The notes beneath the pieces are model-generated. The model searched no databases. It had not been told where the DNA came from and was given only the letters and a program-made list of their open reading frames with translations. The translations under genes were made by a program, and so were the position numbers. This document shows, piece by piece, positions 16,921 to 24,563 of a stretch of DNA of 38,464 nt. Source of the stretch: Actinomycetota bacterium. GTDB taxonomy: Bacteria > Actinomycetota > Actinomycetes > Mycobacteriales > HKI-0501. The DNA is taken from NCBI GenBank assembly GCA_030840805.1, contig JAVEDU010000045.1, positions 1-38,464 of the forward strand. The letters run 5' to 3'. Position 1 is the first letter of the stretch; each line of letters opens with the position of its first letter.

Positions 16921-18264
16921 TCAGGCCTTCTTCATCCACGGCGGCAGGACGAACTTCCCGTTCGTGTACGGCTCCGGGTAGATGACCGTGTGACCGTCGT
17001 CCTTCACCTGGGCGATGATCTGCGGCTGACCGAGCGACGCGTCGGGCTGCTCCACCGGGTAGGCCGCGTTGATGTGGTCCTTCAGGTACAGGACGCCCGT
17101 CACGCCGCGGACCGGCGTCTGCTCGACGACCTTCGCGACGCGCCGGTAGTCCTTCGGGTCCCCGGACAGGGCCGCGCAGTGCGCCCACACCTTGACCTCG
17201 TCGTACACGCCGCCCGCGTAGGACCAGCCGGGCTCGGTCTTGTAGAGCTTGCGGTACCGGTCGCGGAAGCTGTTGCCGATGTCGTCGACCTGGAGCCCCA
17301 GCACGGTCGACCAGATGATGCCGTTTCCGGCCGCCCCCGCGAGCTTCTTGAACTCCGGGTCGGACGGGGCGTAGTGCTGGTAGATCAGGGCCGGGATCGG
17401 CGCGGCGGCCCACTGCTTGGCGAGCGCCGCGTTGTCCGGCGGGAAGAAGTCGGACGTGAAGAAGACGCTGGGGGCGTCGCGGCGGACCTTCGACAGGACG
17501 GGTCCCCAGTCGGTGACCTGCCCGGTGGGGATGGTGTCGTGCGAGACGATCTCCCAGCCGAGCTCGGTGGCCTTCTGCCGGAACCGCTTGGCGATCTCCG
17601 TCCCGCCGGGGTCGGCGCCGGCCGCGATCGCGACGGTCTTGCCGTTGGACGGCGTCCACTCACCGCTCTCGGCGAGACGGTCGAAGAACAGGCCGACGCC
17701 CTGGCCGTACGCGTTCTCCGCCGGGTCGCACTGGAAGATGCTCCAGTACTTCTCCGGGTCCTTCTTGTAGATCGTGCGCCAGTCCTCGCGCGTGGTGGCG
17801 TGGAAGTAGAGGATCCCCGCCTCGGCCACCACGTCGAGGTCCGGGCCCATCGCGTTCACCGCGGGAGCGATGATCACGTCGGGCTTCTCGGTGTCGACGA
17901 TCCGGCTGAAGACCTGGCGGACGTTGGTGGGGTCGTTCCAGTCGCCCTGGTCGACCTCGACGTACTTCAGCTTCCGGCCGAGGACGCCACCGTTGGCGTT
18001 GATCTCGTCGATCGCCATGAGGGCGCCGTTCTTCGACTCGCGGCCCCACGACGCGCCGGTGCCGGTCATCGGCGCCGCCAGGACGACCCGGAGGTCCGCG
18101 CCGCCGCCGCCCGCGGCCGCGCCACCGCCACCCGCGGCCGTGCCGCGACCGGCGCCGAACCCGCCCGCCGCGCCCAGTACGAGCCCACCCACACCGGTCG
18201 CCGTCGCCGCCCGGACGAAGTCCCGCCGCGTCGTCTTCCGCGGCTTCTGTCCCTCATCTGCCAT
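16921..18264 (-). CDS. ABC transporter substrate-binding protein with Tat signal (system 2)
   Basis: A 447-residue periplasmic-binding-fold protein of the amide/urea/branched-chain group (PF13433/PF13458-like). The N-terminus has a twin-arginine signal, TTRRDFVRAA near residues 11-20, then a hydrophobic Gly/Ala segment and a Gly/Ala-rich linker to about residue 57; no lipobox Cys follows. The mature part reads LRVVLAAPMTGTGASWGRE and has long conserved pieces such as DVIIAPAVNAMGPDLDVVAE. Tat export suggests folding or cofactor loading before export, unlike the lipoprotein of system 1. ATG at 18264 has AAGGA about eight bases upstream. It lies in the operon with dmfA1A2, so its ligand may be the amidase substrate. 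Confidence 0.9.
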   Translation of the reverse strand: MADEGQKPRKTTRRDFVRAATATGVGGLVLGAAGGFGAGRGTAAGGGGAAAGGGGADLRVVLAAPMTGTGASWGRESKNGALMAIDEINANGGVLGRKLKYVEVDQGDWNDPTNVRQVFSRIVDTEKPDVIIAPAVNAMGPDLDVVAEAGILYFHATTREDWRTIYKKDPEKYWSIFQCDPAENAYGQGVGLFFDRLAESGEWTPSNGKTVAIAAGADPGGTEIAKRFRQKATELGWEIVSHDTIPTGQVTDWGPVLSKVRRDAPSVFFTSDFFPPDNAALAKQWAAAPIPALIYQHYAPSDPEFKKLAGAAGNGIIWSTVLGLQVDDIGNSFRDRYRKLYKTEPGWSYAGGVYDEVKVWAHCAALSGDPKDYRRVAKVVEQTPVRGVTGVLYLKDHINAAYPVEQPDASLGQPQIIAQVKDDGHTVIYPEPYTNGKFVLPPWMKKA

Positions 18265-18311
18265 TGCTGGAGTCCTTCCCACTCGTGTACCGATCGGATC
18301 CGGCGTGCTGT

Positions 18312-19610
18312 TCATGCGCGGCCGGTGAGTTCGCGAACCCGGGCCCGCGTGTCCTCGTACGGCTGCCCGTCACGGTCGACGAGGTTGTTCGCGCGGTCGA
18401 AGAGGCCCACGACCCGGGGCTCGGTCTCGACGTCGGAGACGACGGCGACGAACGCGCGGGTGGTGAAGGCCTGGGGCCGGAAGGCGTACACCGCGGTGTC
18501 GCCCACCCTGATGTCCACCGGCTCGGCGGGCACGAGCGTGCCGCCGTAGTAGTCGGTCGCGTTGGCCGTCCGGCCGAAGAACGAGCCCACGTCGACCGGC
18601 ACCCTCGTGTCGAGGATCGCGCCGGGGTCACGGCCCACGAACGCGTGCGGTTCCCACGGGCGGGTGCGGAACCGGCTGTCGTCTCCGACCGCCGCCGGCG
18701 TGTCGCAGGCGTAGAACCCGCCGCCGACCACGTACGCCCGGTTCTCGAAGAGGTGCGAGACCTCGCTGACGTAGACCATCGCGGGCCGCTCGGGGGCGGT
18801 GTCGTCGTACAGGTGCGTGGGCGTCGTGCCGGTCAGGCCGTGGCCCGGCTCGGCCACGGTGCCGCCGAGGCGGGCCACCATCTCGAAGCCGCGGGTGGAC
18901 CCCGCTCCCGGGGTGTTGACCTGGTCGATCCGGAAGCCGAGCTCGGTGAGCCGGTCGCGGGCCCGGAGCACGGTCTGGAAGTTCGGCGCCGGCTCCAGCT
19001 GACGCGTCGCGGGGTCGAACAGCGTGCCGGGGAACGTCACCACGCCGGCGATCCGGACGCCCGGCAGCTGCGCGATCTCCTTCGCCGCCGCGTCGAGGTC
19101 GGCCAGCCAGAAGCCGCCCTCCTCGTTCGGGTAGATGAGGTCGCCGTCCGCCCGGACCCGGAGCATGACGCCCTGCACCATGCCGAGCGCCACCGCGGCG
19201 TCGGAGACCTGGCGTGCCTTGTCGACGGAGAAGATCGTCATGACCTCGGGGCGGGTCGACAGCACCGCCGGCAGGTCGTGCCGCGGGATCTGGACCAGGT
19301 GCCCCACGTGGCCCACCGGCAGGTCGAAGCGCCGCAGCGCCTGGACGCACTGCACGTCGACCGCGACCGTGCTGTCCAGCCCCTGCGCGAGCGCGGCATG
19401 GGTGATCAGCGGGTTGCGGTTGTAGTGCTTGGTCATCAGGTACGTGCGGATGCCGACCCGCTTGGCCTCCGCGGCCATCACGCGGGCGTTCGCGCGCACG
19501 GTGTCGAGGTCGAGGACGTAGGTGTTCGCCGGGATGGCGCCGGACTGCTGCAGCGCGGCCGCGGCGCGGATCAGCGCCGGGTTCCGGCGGGCGGTCACAT
19601 CGAGGAACAC
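18312..19610 (-). CDS. YhfX-family PLP-dependent protein (alanine-racemase-like fold)
   Basis: A 432-residue homologue of E. coli YhfX, a member of the alanine racemase N-terminal barrel family whose reaction is not established. It starts like YhfX (RRNPALIRAAAAL) and the PLP lysine is Lys61 in YLMTKHYNRNP. Other shared blocks are GHVGHLVQIPRHD, VFTPGTL-like VVTFPGTLFDP, AEPGHGLTGTTP, and YVSEVSHLFENRAYVVGGG. The family may act on an amino acid or amino sugar as a racemase or aldolase. It lies 48 bases upstream of the binding-protein gene and 34 bases downstream of the SIS gene, same strand, so it is probably one operon with the dimethylformamidase genes. Confidence 0.85.
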   Translation of the reverse strand: MFLDVTARRNPALIRAAAALQQSGAIPANTYVLDLDTVRANARVMAAEAKRVGIRTYLMTKHYNRNPLITHAALAQGLDSTVAVDVQCVQALRRFDLPVGHVGHLVQIPRHDLPAVLSTRPEVMTIFSVDKARQVSDAAVALGMVQGVMLRVRADGDLIYPNEEGGFWLADLDAAAKEIAQLPGVRIAGVVTFPGTLFDPATRQLEPAPNFQTVLRARDRLTELGFRIDQVNTPGAGSTRGFEMVARLGGTVAEPGHGLTGTTPTHLYDDTAPERPAMVYVSEVSHLFENRAYVVGGGFYACDTPAAVGDDSRFRTRPWEPHAFVGRDPGAILDTRVPVDVGSFFGRTANATDYYGGTLVPAEPVDIRVGDTAVYAFRPQAFTTRAFVAVVSDVETEPRVVGLFDRANNLVDRDGQPYEDTRARVRELTGRA

Positions 19611-19644
19611 GGGGCGCCTCCTTCGGTCTGGTCGGGCTCGGGAC

Positions 19645-20547
19645 TCACGCGAACGCCCGCAGGGCGGACCCGGAGAGCACGACGGAGCGGGACAGGTTGT
19701 GCGGGCGGTCCGGGTCGAGGCCGCGGGCCTCGGCGGCCGCGACGGCCGTGCGCTGGGCGAGCACGAGGCACGCCAGCGGGTCCAGCGGCGAGGAGACCAC
19801 CGTCGCGCCGGTCGCCCGGACCTCGGCCGCGAGGGCGGGGTCGAGCGGCCCCATGGACCACACCGCGCTCGTCGGCGAGGTCACGCTGATCGGGCCGTGG
19901 CGGTACTCCATCGCGGGGTACGCCTCGGTCCAGGCCTGCGCGGCCTCGCGCAGCTTGAGCGCGGCCTCGTGCGCGAGGCCGACGGTCCAGCCGCGCCCCA
20001 CGAAGGTCCACTGGGTGATCGCGGCGGGATCGACCGGCAGCGCGGCGGACACCGCCCGCTCGGCGTCCACGATGGACTGCTCGACACCGCCGTCACCGGC
20101 GTGAGCGCGCAGCAGCGTCAGCGCCGTGGTGGCGAACCGCGTCTGGACGACGGACTGCTCGTCCGCGAAGGCAAGCTCGACGACGGCGTCCGCGCGCTCG
20201 CCGACGGGGCCGGCGGGCACCGCGGTGAGGGCGACGGAGCGCGACGCCGGCGCGTCCGCGAGGACGTGGGCGACCTCGGTCGTCGTGCCGGACCGCGAGA
20301 TCGCGACGAGCACGTCGTAGTCGCGTCCCCGCGGAAGTTCCGAGGCGGCGAAGGCGTCGGTCAGGCCGAGACCGGCCTCCTCGCGCAGCGCGGCCCAGGC
20401 CTGGGCCATGTACAGGGACGTGCCGCAGCCGACCACGCACACGCGCTCACCGGGCCGCGGCAGGAGGCCGGCCACCTCGCGGGCGAGGTCGGAAGCCCGG
20501 CGCCACATCTCGGGCTGACTCAGGATTTCTGCTGTCGTGTTGCTCAT
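19645..20547 (-). CDS. SIS-domain sugar isomerase/deaminase/deglycase
   Basis: A 300-residue protein with two SIS domains, like the isomerase half of GlmS, AgaS (amino-sugar-6-P ketose/aldose isomerase) and FrlB (fructosamine-6-P deglycase). Phosphosugar-binding motifs are VVGCGTSLYMAQAW near residue 38 and AISRSGTTTEVAHVL near 81; the second domain has FVGRGWTVGLAHEAALKLRE and AYPAMEYRHGPISV. It probably releases ammonia or an amine from an aminated sugar phosphate. It lacks the glutaminase half, so it is not glucosamine synthase. ATG at 20547 heads the minus-strand operon. Divergent pfkB lies 271 bases away. Which sugar is used cannot be told from sequence. Confidence 0.87.
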   Translation of the reverse strand: MSNTTAEILSQPEMWRRASDLAREVAGLLPRPGERVCVVGCGTSLYMAQAWAALREEAGLGLTDAFAASELPRGRDYDVLVAISRSGTTTEVAHVLADAPASRSVALTAVPAGPVGERADAVVELAFADEQSVVQTRFATTALTLLRAHAGDGGVEQSIVDAERAVSAALPVDPAAITQWTFVGRGWTVGLAHEAALKLREAAQAWTEAYPAMEYRHGPISVTSPTSAVWSMGPLDPALAAEVRATGATVVSSPLDPLACLVLAQRTAVAAAEARGLDPDRPHNLSRSVVLSGSALRAFA

Positions 20548-20818
20548 TGGCGGATGTCTACCGGCGTATTCGAGCATGGTCAAGCAATTCTTACGTTCGT
20601 TTTTGCTCGATCTGGTGTTTCCCCTGGTCAGCGGCATCACGACGATCCGGCTCGGTCGGGCCGTCCGGTCCGATGGGGCGTCTTTCGGACGGCTTGGTGC
20701 ACGATCCTGCTCGTTCTGCCCGCCTGTCCGCATTCTTGTGCATGATCGAGCACTGTGTTTTGATCGCGCTGACCGCGAACAGACGCCGCTGCCACCAGCG
20801 GCACGGGGAGGCCGACCT
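20548..20818. promoter_or_regulatory. Divergent promoter region with repeated GATCGAGCA-type sites
   Basis: This 271-bp gap is AT-rich compared with its neighbours and serves the SIS operon and the pfkB operon. GTGCACGATC (20697-20706) and GTGCATGATC (20738-20747) are near-identical direct repeats 41 bases apart. TGCTCGATC (20604-20612) is the exact inverted copy of GATCGAGCA (20744-20752). Such spaced repeats suit a DeoR-type repressor that loops DNA, and a DeoR gene is two genes away. The sites were found by eye and promoter elements were not assigned. Confidence 0.55.
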
Positions 20819-21781
20819 GTGAGCACCCGGGAGTTCGACCTGATCGTCATCGGGGACGCGAACCCGGACCTGATCCTGAGCGGCGGTGAGCTGGAGCCCG
20901 CGTTCGGGCAGCGTGAACGGCTCGTGGGGTCGTCCGCGCTGGTCCTCGGTGGTTCGGGGGCGATCACGGCGTGCGGCGCCGCGCGCCTGGGCCTGCGGAC
21001 CGCGATGGTGGCGTGCGTGGGCGACGACGTCCTGGGCGACTTCATGCTGGCCGAGCTCGCGGCGGCCGGCGTGGACGTCCAGGGCGTGCGGGTGCTGCCC
21101 GGGATACCGACCGGGATCAGCGTGGCGCTCGCGCGGCCCGACGATCGCGCGGTGCTCACCGCCCGCGGGGCGATGGGGGCGTTCGACCCCGCCCACCTCC
21201 CGGCAGAGCTGCTGACGCGCACGCGGCACGTCCACATCGCGTCACCGTTCCTCCAGCCCGGCCTCCGCGACGGGCTCGCCCTGCTGGTGGCCCGGGCGCA
21301 CGAGGCCGGTACGACCGTCTCGCTCGACACCGGCTGGGACCCGGAGGATCGCTGGACACAGGTGCTGGCCGCCCTCGCCACCGTCGATGTGCTGCTGCCG
21401 AATGCCCAGGAGGTCCTCCGGTTGGCGTCCGCAGTGGACGGTCGTCTCCACCCGGACGATCTCGACGCCGCCGACGCCGCGACGGCGCTCGCCGCCGGCG
21501 GACCACTGGTCGTCGCGAAGCTCGGCGAGGACGGAGCGCTCGCCGTACGCGACGGAGCAGTGATCAGGGTCGCCGCTCCCCGTGTCGACCCGGTCGACAC
21601 GGTCGGCGCCGGGGACTCCTTCGACGCGGGGTTCCTGACCGGCTGGCTGGAGGGTCTCGACCTGGCGGATGCCCTGACGCTGGGCTGCGCGTGTGGCGCG
21701 CTGTCGACCCGGCGGCCCGGCGGCACCGCGGGTCAGCCGACCCGCGCGGAAGCCGACGCGATGGCGAGTGTCGTCCGGTGA
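20819..21781 (+). CDS. PfkB-family carbohydrate kinase
   Basis: A 320-residue ribokinase-type kinase that phosphorylates a sugar or related hydroxyl compound. It starts DLIVIGDANPDLIL, has the glycine switch GGSGAITACGAARLG near residue 41, and ends with the catalytic and anion-hole motif DTVGAGDSFDAGFLTGWL, Asp being the base. GTG at 20819 has GGGGAGG seven bases upstream. It is the first gene of the plus-strand operon and divergent from the SIS gene. PfkB plus SIS pairs occur in fructoselysine (FrlD/FrlB) and amino-sugar pathways, which supports a role on an aminated sugar here; this is inference. Confidence 0.9.
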   Translation: MSTREFDLIVIGDANPDLILSGGELEPAFGQRERLVGSSALVLGGSGAITACGAARLGLRTAMVACVGDDVLGDFMLAELAAAGVDVQGVRVLPGIPTGISVALARPDDRAVLTARGAMGAFDPAHLPAELLTRTRHVHIASPFLQPGLRDGLALLVARAHEAGTTVSLDTGWDPEDRWTQVLAALATVDVLLPNAQEVLRLASAVDGRLHPDDLDAADAATALAAGGPLVVAKLGEDGALAVRDGAVIRVAAPRVDPVDTVGAGDSFDAGFLTGWLEGLDLADALTLGCACGALSTRRPGGTAGQPTRAEADAMASVVR

Positions 21782-21840
21782 CCGTCGACCACCGGCCCGG
21801 CGGCCCCGGCGACGGCCTCCCACCGCATAGCATCCGACCC

Positions 21841-22599
21841 GTGCGCAAGGCGGACCGCTTCGGGCGGATCCTGGAGCTGCTCTCGCAGGGGGGCAGCGTC
21901 GCCGTGAGCGACCTCTCCGCGGAGCTGGGCGTCAGCGAGGCCACGATCCGCCGGGATCTCCGCGCGCTCGACGAGCAACGCCTGCTGGAGCGCGCGCACG
22001 GCGGCGCCGTCTCGCAGGGCACCGCCTACGAACTGCCGGTGCGGTACCGGGCCGGCCATGCCCGGGTCGAGAAGCAGCGGATCGCCCGGGCCGCAGTCGA
22101 GCGGGTGGGTGACGGTGACGTCGTCGCGCTCACCGGCGGGACGACGACGACCGAGGTCGGCCGCCAGCTGGCGCGCCTCTCGGGCCTCTCCGTGGTCACC
22201 AATGCCCTGAACATCGCCGCGGAGCTGGCGGTGCGCCCGAACCTGAAGCTCATCGTCACCGGCGGAGTGGCGCGCGGTGCCTCCTACGAGCTCGTCGGCC
22301 CGCTCGCCGAGTCCACTCTGCACAGCATCAACATCGACGTGGCGTTCGTCGGGGTGGACGGCATCGACAGGGACGCCGGGCTGACCACCCAGAACGAGAC
22401 CGAGGCGGCGACCAACCGCGTCCTCATCGAGCGCAGCCGCCGCGTCATCGTCGTCGCCGACGCCTCGAAGCTCGGCCGCGTCGTCTTCGCGTCCATCTGC
22501 CCCGTGTCCGCGGTGACCGAGTTGGTGACCCAGGCGGATGCCGATCCCGTCCAGGTCGACAAGCTCCGCGCGGCGGGGCTCACCGTGACCCTCGTCTGA
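21841..22599 (+). CDS. DeoR-family transcriptional regulator
   Basis: A 252-residue repressor of sugar catabolism. The N-terminal helix-turn-helix is seen in RILELLSQGGSVAVSDLSAE and LGVSEATIRRDLRALDEQ (about residues 8-45), and the C-terminal sugar-phosphate-sensing domain in VALTGGTTTTEVGRQLA, VTNALNIAAEL, FVGVDGIDRDAGLTT and VVADASKLGRV. GTG at 21841 gives the normal family N-terminus. An in-frame GTG at 21778 overlaps the pfkB stop as GTGA and would add 21 residues, so coupled initiation there is possible. It probably responds to a phosphorylated sugar made by the neighbouring kinases and controls the divergent promoters at 20548-20818. Confidence 0.92.
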   Translation: MRKADRFGRILELLSQGGSVAVSDLSAELGVSEATIRRDLRALDEQRLLERAHGGAVSQGTAYELPVRYRAGHARVEKQRIARAAVERVGDGDVVALTGGTTTTEVGRQLARLSGLSVVTNALNIAAELAVRPNLKLIVTGGVARGASYELVGPLAESTLHSINIDVAFVGVDGIDRDAGLTTQNETEAATNRVLIERSRRVIVVADASKLGRVVFASICPVSAVTELVTQADADPVQVDKLRAAGLTVTLV

Positions 22600-22617
22600 C
22601 CTCCGCGACACCCGCCC

Positions 22618-22638
22618 GCCCGGTCGGCACGGCCGGGC
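22618..22638 (+). terminator. Hairpin after the DeoR gene
   Basis: Nine-base arms (22618-22626, 22630-22638), one pair being G-T, close on a three-base loop 18 bases after the DeoR stop codon. The stem is GC-only and has no T tract. It could attenuate read-through into the kinase/aldolase pair rather than stop it fully. Confidence 0.5.
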
Positions 22639-22686
22639 GCGGTATCCCCTCGGCCCATGACTGCTCCGGCAGGTAGGAGGCGCACG

Positions 22687-22728
22687 ATGCGTTCGACCGC
22701 GACCACGCACTGTGGACGGCGCTCGTGA
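22687..22728 (+). CDS. 13-codon leader peptide coupled to the sugar kinase
   Basis: A short frame encodes MRSTATTHCGRRS. It has the best ribosome site in the area, AGGAGG at 22675-22680, six bases before its ATG. Its TGA stop (22726-22728) overlaps the GTG start (22725-22727) of the kinase, which has no good site of its own. Ribosomes ending the leader could thus restart on the kinase. The peptide has two Thr pairs, a Cys and two Arg but no long run of one residue, so classical amino-acid attenuation is not evident. Real translation is likely from the site strength, but untested. Confidence 0.5.
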   Translation: MRSTATTHCGRRS

Positions 22729-23639
22729 TCCTCTGCGTCACGCTCAACGCGGCGCTCGACGTCACGTACAGCGTGGACGAGGTCCGGTGGCACGCCGGTA
22801 ACCGGGTGGCCGCGGTGGCGCAGCGGGCGGGCGGCAAGGGCGTCAACGTCGCCCGGGTGCTGCACACGCTCGGCGAGGACGTACTCGTCACCGGACTCGT
22901 CGGCGGCGACACCGGAGCGCAGATCCGGGCGGACGTACAGGCGGCGGGGCTCGCCGAGGCGTTCCAGGACGTCACCGGGGAGTCGCGCCGGACGGTGGCC
23001 GTCGTGGACGCCGCCGCGGGGGACGCCACCGGGTTCTGGGAACCCGGTCCGCCCGTCGCCCCGGACGACTGGGCGCGCTTCCTCGACCGGTACGACGGGC
23101 TGCTGACCGGGGCCCGGGCAGTCGTCCTCACCGGCAGCCTCCCACCGGGGCTGTCCCCCGAGGTCTACGCCGACCTGGTGCACCGCGCCCGCAAGGCGGG
23201 CGTCCCGGTCGTACTGGATGCCGATGCGGAAGCGCTGGCGGTGGGCGTCTCGGCCGAACCGGACATCGTGAAGCCCAATGTGGACGAGCTTCGCCGCGCC
23301 ACCGGGTTCACCGATCGCCTCCCGGGTGCCGAGGCGCTGCGCGCACAGGGAGCCCGCGCCGTCGTCGTGTCGGCAGGCCCGGACGGGCTTATCGCGTCCA
23401 CACCGGACGGTCGCTGGGCCGCCCGGCCGCAGGACCGCGTGTCCGGTAACCCCACCGGTGCGGGCGACGCGAGTGTCGCGGCGCTCGTCCGGGGGCTCGT
23501 GGCCGACACGAGCTGGCCGGAGCGCCTCGCCGACGCCGTCGCCCTTTCCGCCTCGGCGGTGCTGCGACCGCTCGCCGGCGACGTCGACCTCGCCGCCTAC
23601 CGCCGATTCCGCGACACCGTGTCAATCGAGGAGATCTAG
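22725..23639 (+). CDS. 1-phosphofructokinase/tagatose-6-phosphate-kinase-type enzyme
   Basis: A 304-residue member of the FruK/LacC branch of the PfkB family, phosphorylating a ketose phosphate to the bisphosphate. The start ILCVTLNAALDVTYSVDE and the RAGGKGVNVARVLHTLG motif (about residues 34-50) are typical, as are VLTGSLPPGLSP, the KPNVDEL block and the ending GNPTGAGDASVAALVRG with the catalytic Asp. GTG at 22725 lies inside the leader-peptide stop codon. The aldolase gene begins right after its stop. Together they would make and cleave a ketose bisphosphate such as tagatose 1,6-bisphosphate or fructose 1,6-bisphosphate. Confidence 0.88.
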   Translation: MILCVTLNAALDVTYSVDEVRWHAGNRVAAVAQRAGGKGVNVARVLHTLGEDVLVTGLVGGDTGAQIRADVQAAGLAEAFQDVTGESRRTVAVVDAAAGDATGFWEPGPPVAPDDWARFLDRYDGLLTGARAVVLTGSLPPGLSPEVYADLVHRARKAGVPVVLDADAEALAVGVSAEPDIVKPNVDELRRATGFTDRLPGAEALRAQGARAVVVSAGPDGLIASTPDGRWAARPQDRVSGNPTGAGDASVAALVRGLVADTSWPERLADAVALSASAVLRPLAGDVDLAAYRRFRDTVSIEEI

Positions 23640-24494
23640 ATGCCGCTGGTCACCACCGGAGAGATCGTCAAGGGGGCGCAGGCGGCGGGCACCGGGGTCG
23701 GCGCCTTCAACGTCATCACGCTCGAGCACGCCGAGGCGATCGTCGCGGCGGCCGAACGGGTGGGCCTGCCCGTGATCCTCCAGGTGAGCGAGAACGCGGT
23801 GAAGTTCCACCTCGGCCGGCTCCGGCCCATCGCGATGGCCGCGGCGGAGGTGGCCGCCGCGGCGGGCGTCCCGGTGTCCCTGCACCTCGACCATGTCGAG
23901 GACGACGACCTGCTGCGCCAGGCCGTCGACGCGGGTTTCAGCTCGGCCATGTACGACGCGTCGAAGCTGTCCTATCGGGACAACGTTGCCGCCACCCGGG
24001 CGGCGGCCCGGTGGGCCCACGATCACGGCCTGTGGCTCGAGGCCGAGCTCGGCGAGGTCGGCGGTAAGGACGGTGCCCATGCGCCCGGGGTACGCACCGA
24101 TCCCGTCGAGGCCGCGGCCTATGTGGAGGCGACCGGGGTCGACGCGCTGGCGGTCGCGGTGGGCAGCTCGCACGCCATGACGACGAGGACGGCGAGCCTG
24201 GACCTGGACCTCATCTCCCGGCTCCGGGACGCCGTGCCCGTGCCGCTCGTGCTGCACGGCTCCTCGGGGGTGCCCGATCCCGAGCTGCGGGCCGGCGTGC
24301 GGCACGGAATGGTCAAGGTGAACATCGGGACCGCCCTCAACGTCGCGTTCAGCGCCGCGGTGCGGGAGGTACTCGGCGGCCCGCAGCCCCCCGTCGACCC
24401 GCGGAAGTACCTCCGGCCGGCCCGCGCGGCGATGACCGAGAGCGTGGCCCACCTCCTCACGGTGCTGACCGGAGAACACCCGGCTCACGCGTGA
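23640..24494 (+). CDS. Class II ketose-bisphosphate aldolase (GatY/KbaY-like)
   Basis: A 284-residue zinc aldolase that splits a ketose 1,6-bisphosphate into dihydroxyacetone phosphate and glyceraldehyde 3-phosphate. It begins like the family (VGAFNVITLEHAEAIVAAAE). The active-site Asp-His pair is LHLDHVED (Asp84, His85); further zinc and substrate ligands are expected at His178 in VGSSHAM and His206 in VLHGSSGVPD, with GMVKVNIGTALN near the end. The length is typical of GatY/KbaY and shorter than FbaA. ATG at 23640 follows the kinase stop directly, with GAGGAG about six bases upstream. It closes the sugar branch of the locus. Whether fructose or tagatose bisphosphate is the substrate cannot be told. 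Confidence 0.9.
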   Translation: MPLVTTGEIVKGAQAAGTGVGAFNVITLEHAEAIVAAAERVGLPVILQVSENAVKFHLGRLRPIAMAAAEVAAAAGVPVSLHLDHVEDDDLLRQAVDAGFSSAMYDASKLSYRDNVAATRAAARWAHDHGLWLEAELGEVGGKDGAHAPGVRTDPVEAAAYVEATGVDALAVAVGSSHAMTTRTASLDLDLISRLRDAVPVPLVLHGSSGVPDPELRAGVRHGMVKVNIGTALNVAFSAAVREVLGGPQPPVDPRKYLRPARAAMTESVAHLLTVLTGEHPAHA

Positions 24495-24521
24495 GCCGTT
24501 CCGCGGCACCACGGGCAACCC

Positions 24522-24548
24522 GGGCGTTCCGGCACGCCGGCAACGCCC
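24522..24548. terminator. Bidirectional terminator between aldolase and folE
   Basis: GGGCGTT at 24522-24528 pairs with AACGCCC at 24542-24548, and an inner CCGGC/GCCGG stem extends it apart from one bulged base. It lies between the convergent aldolase and folE stops. Confidence 0.72.
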
Positions 24549-24563
24549 AGGGTGTCCGGCGTT

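Noticed and set aside
19645-20547. glmS (glucosamine-6-phosphate synthase)
   Set aside because: Only the SIS half is present, and the glutaminase domain with its N-terminal Cys is missing.
21778-21840. GTG at 21778 as the DeoR start
   Set aside because: It overlaps the pfkB stop nicely, but the extra 21 residues are Pro/Gly-rich and unlike the family; it is kept only as an alternative.
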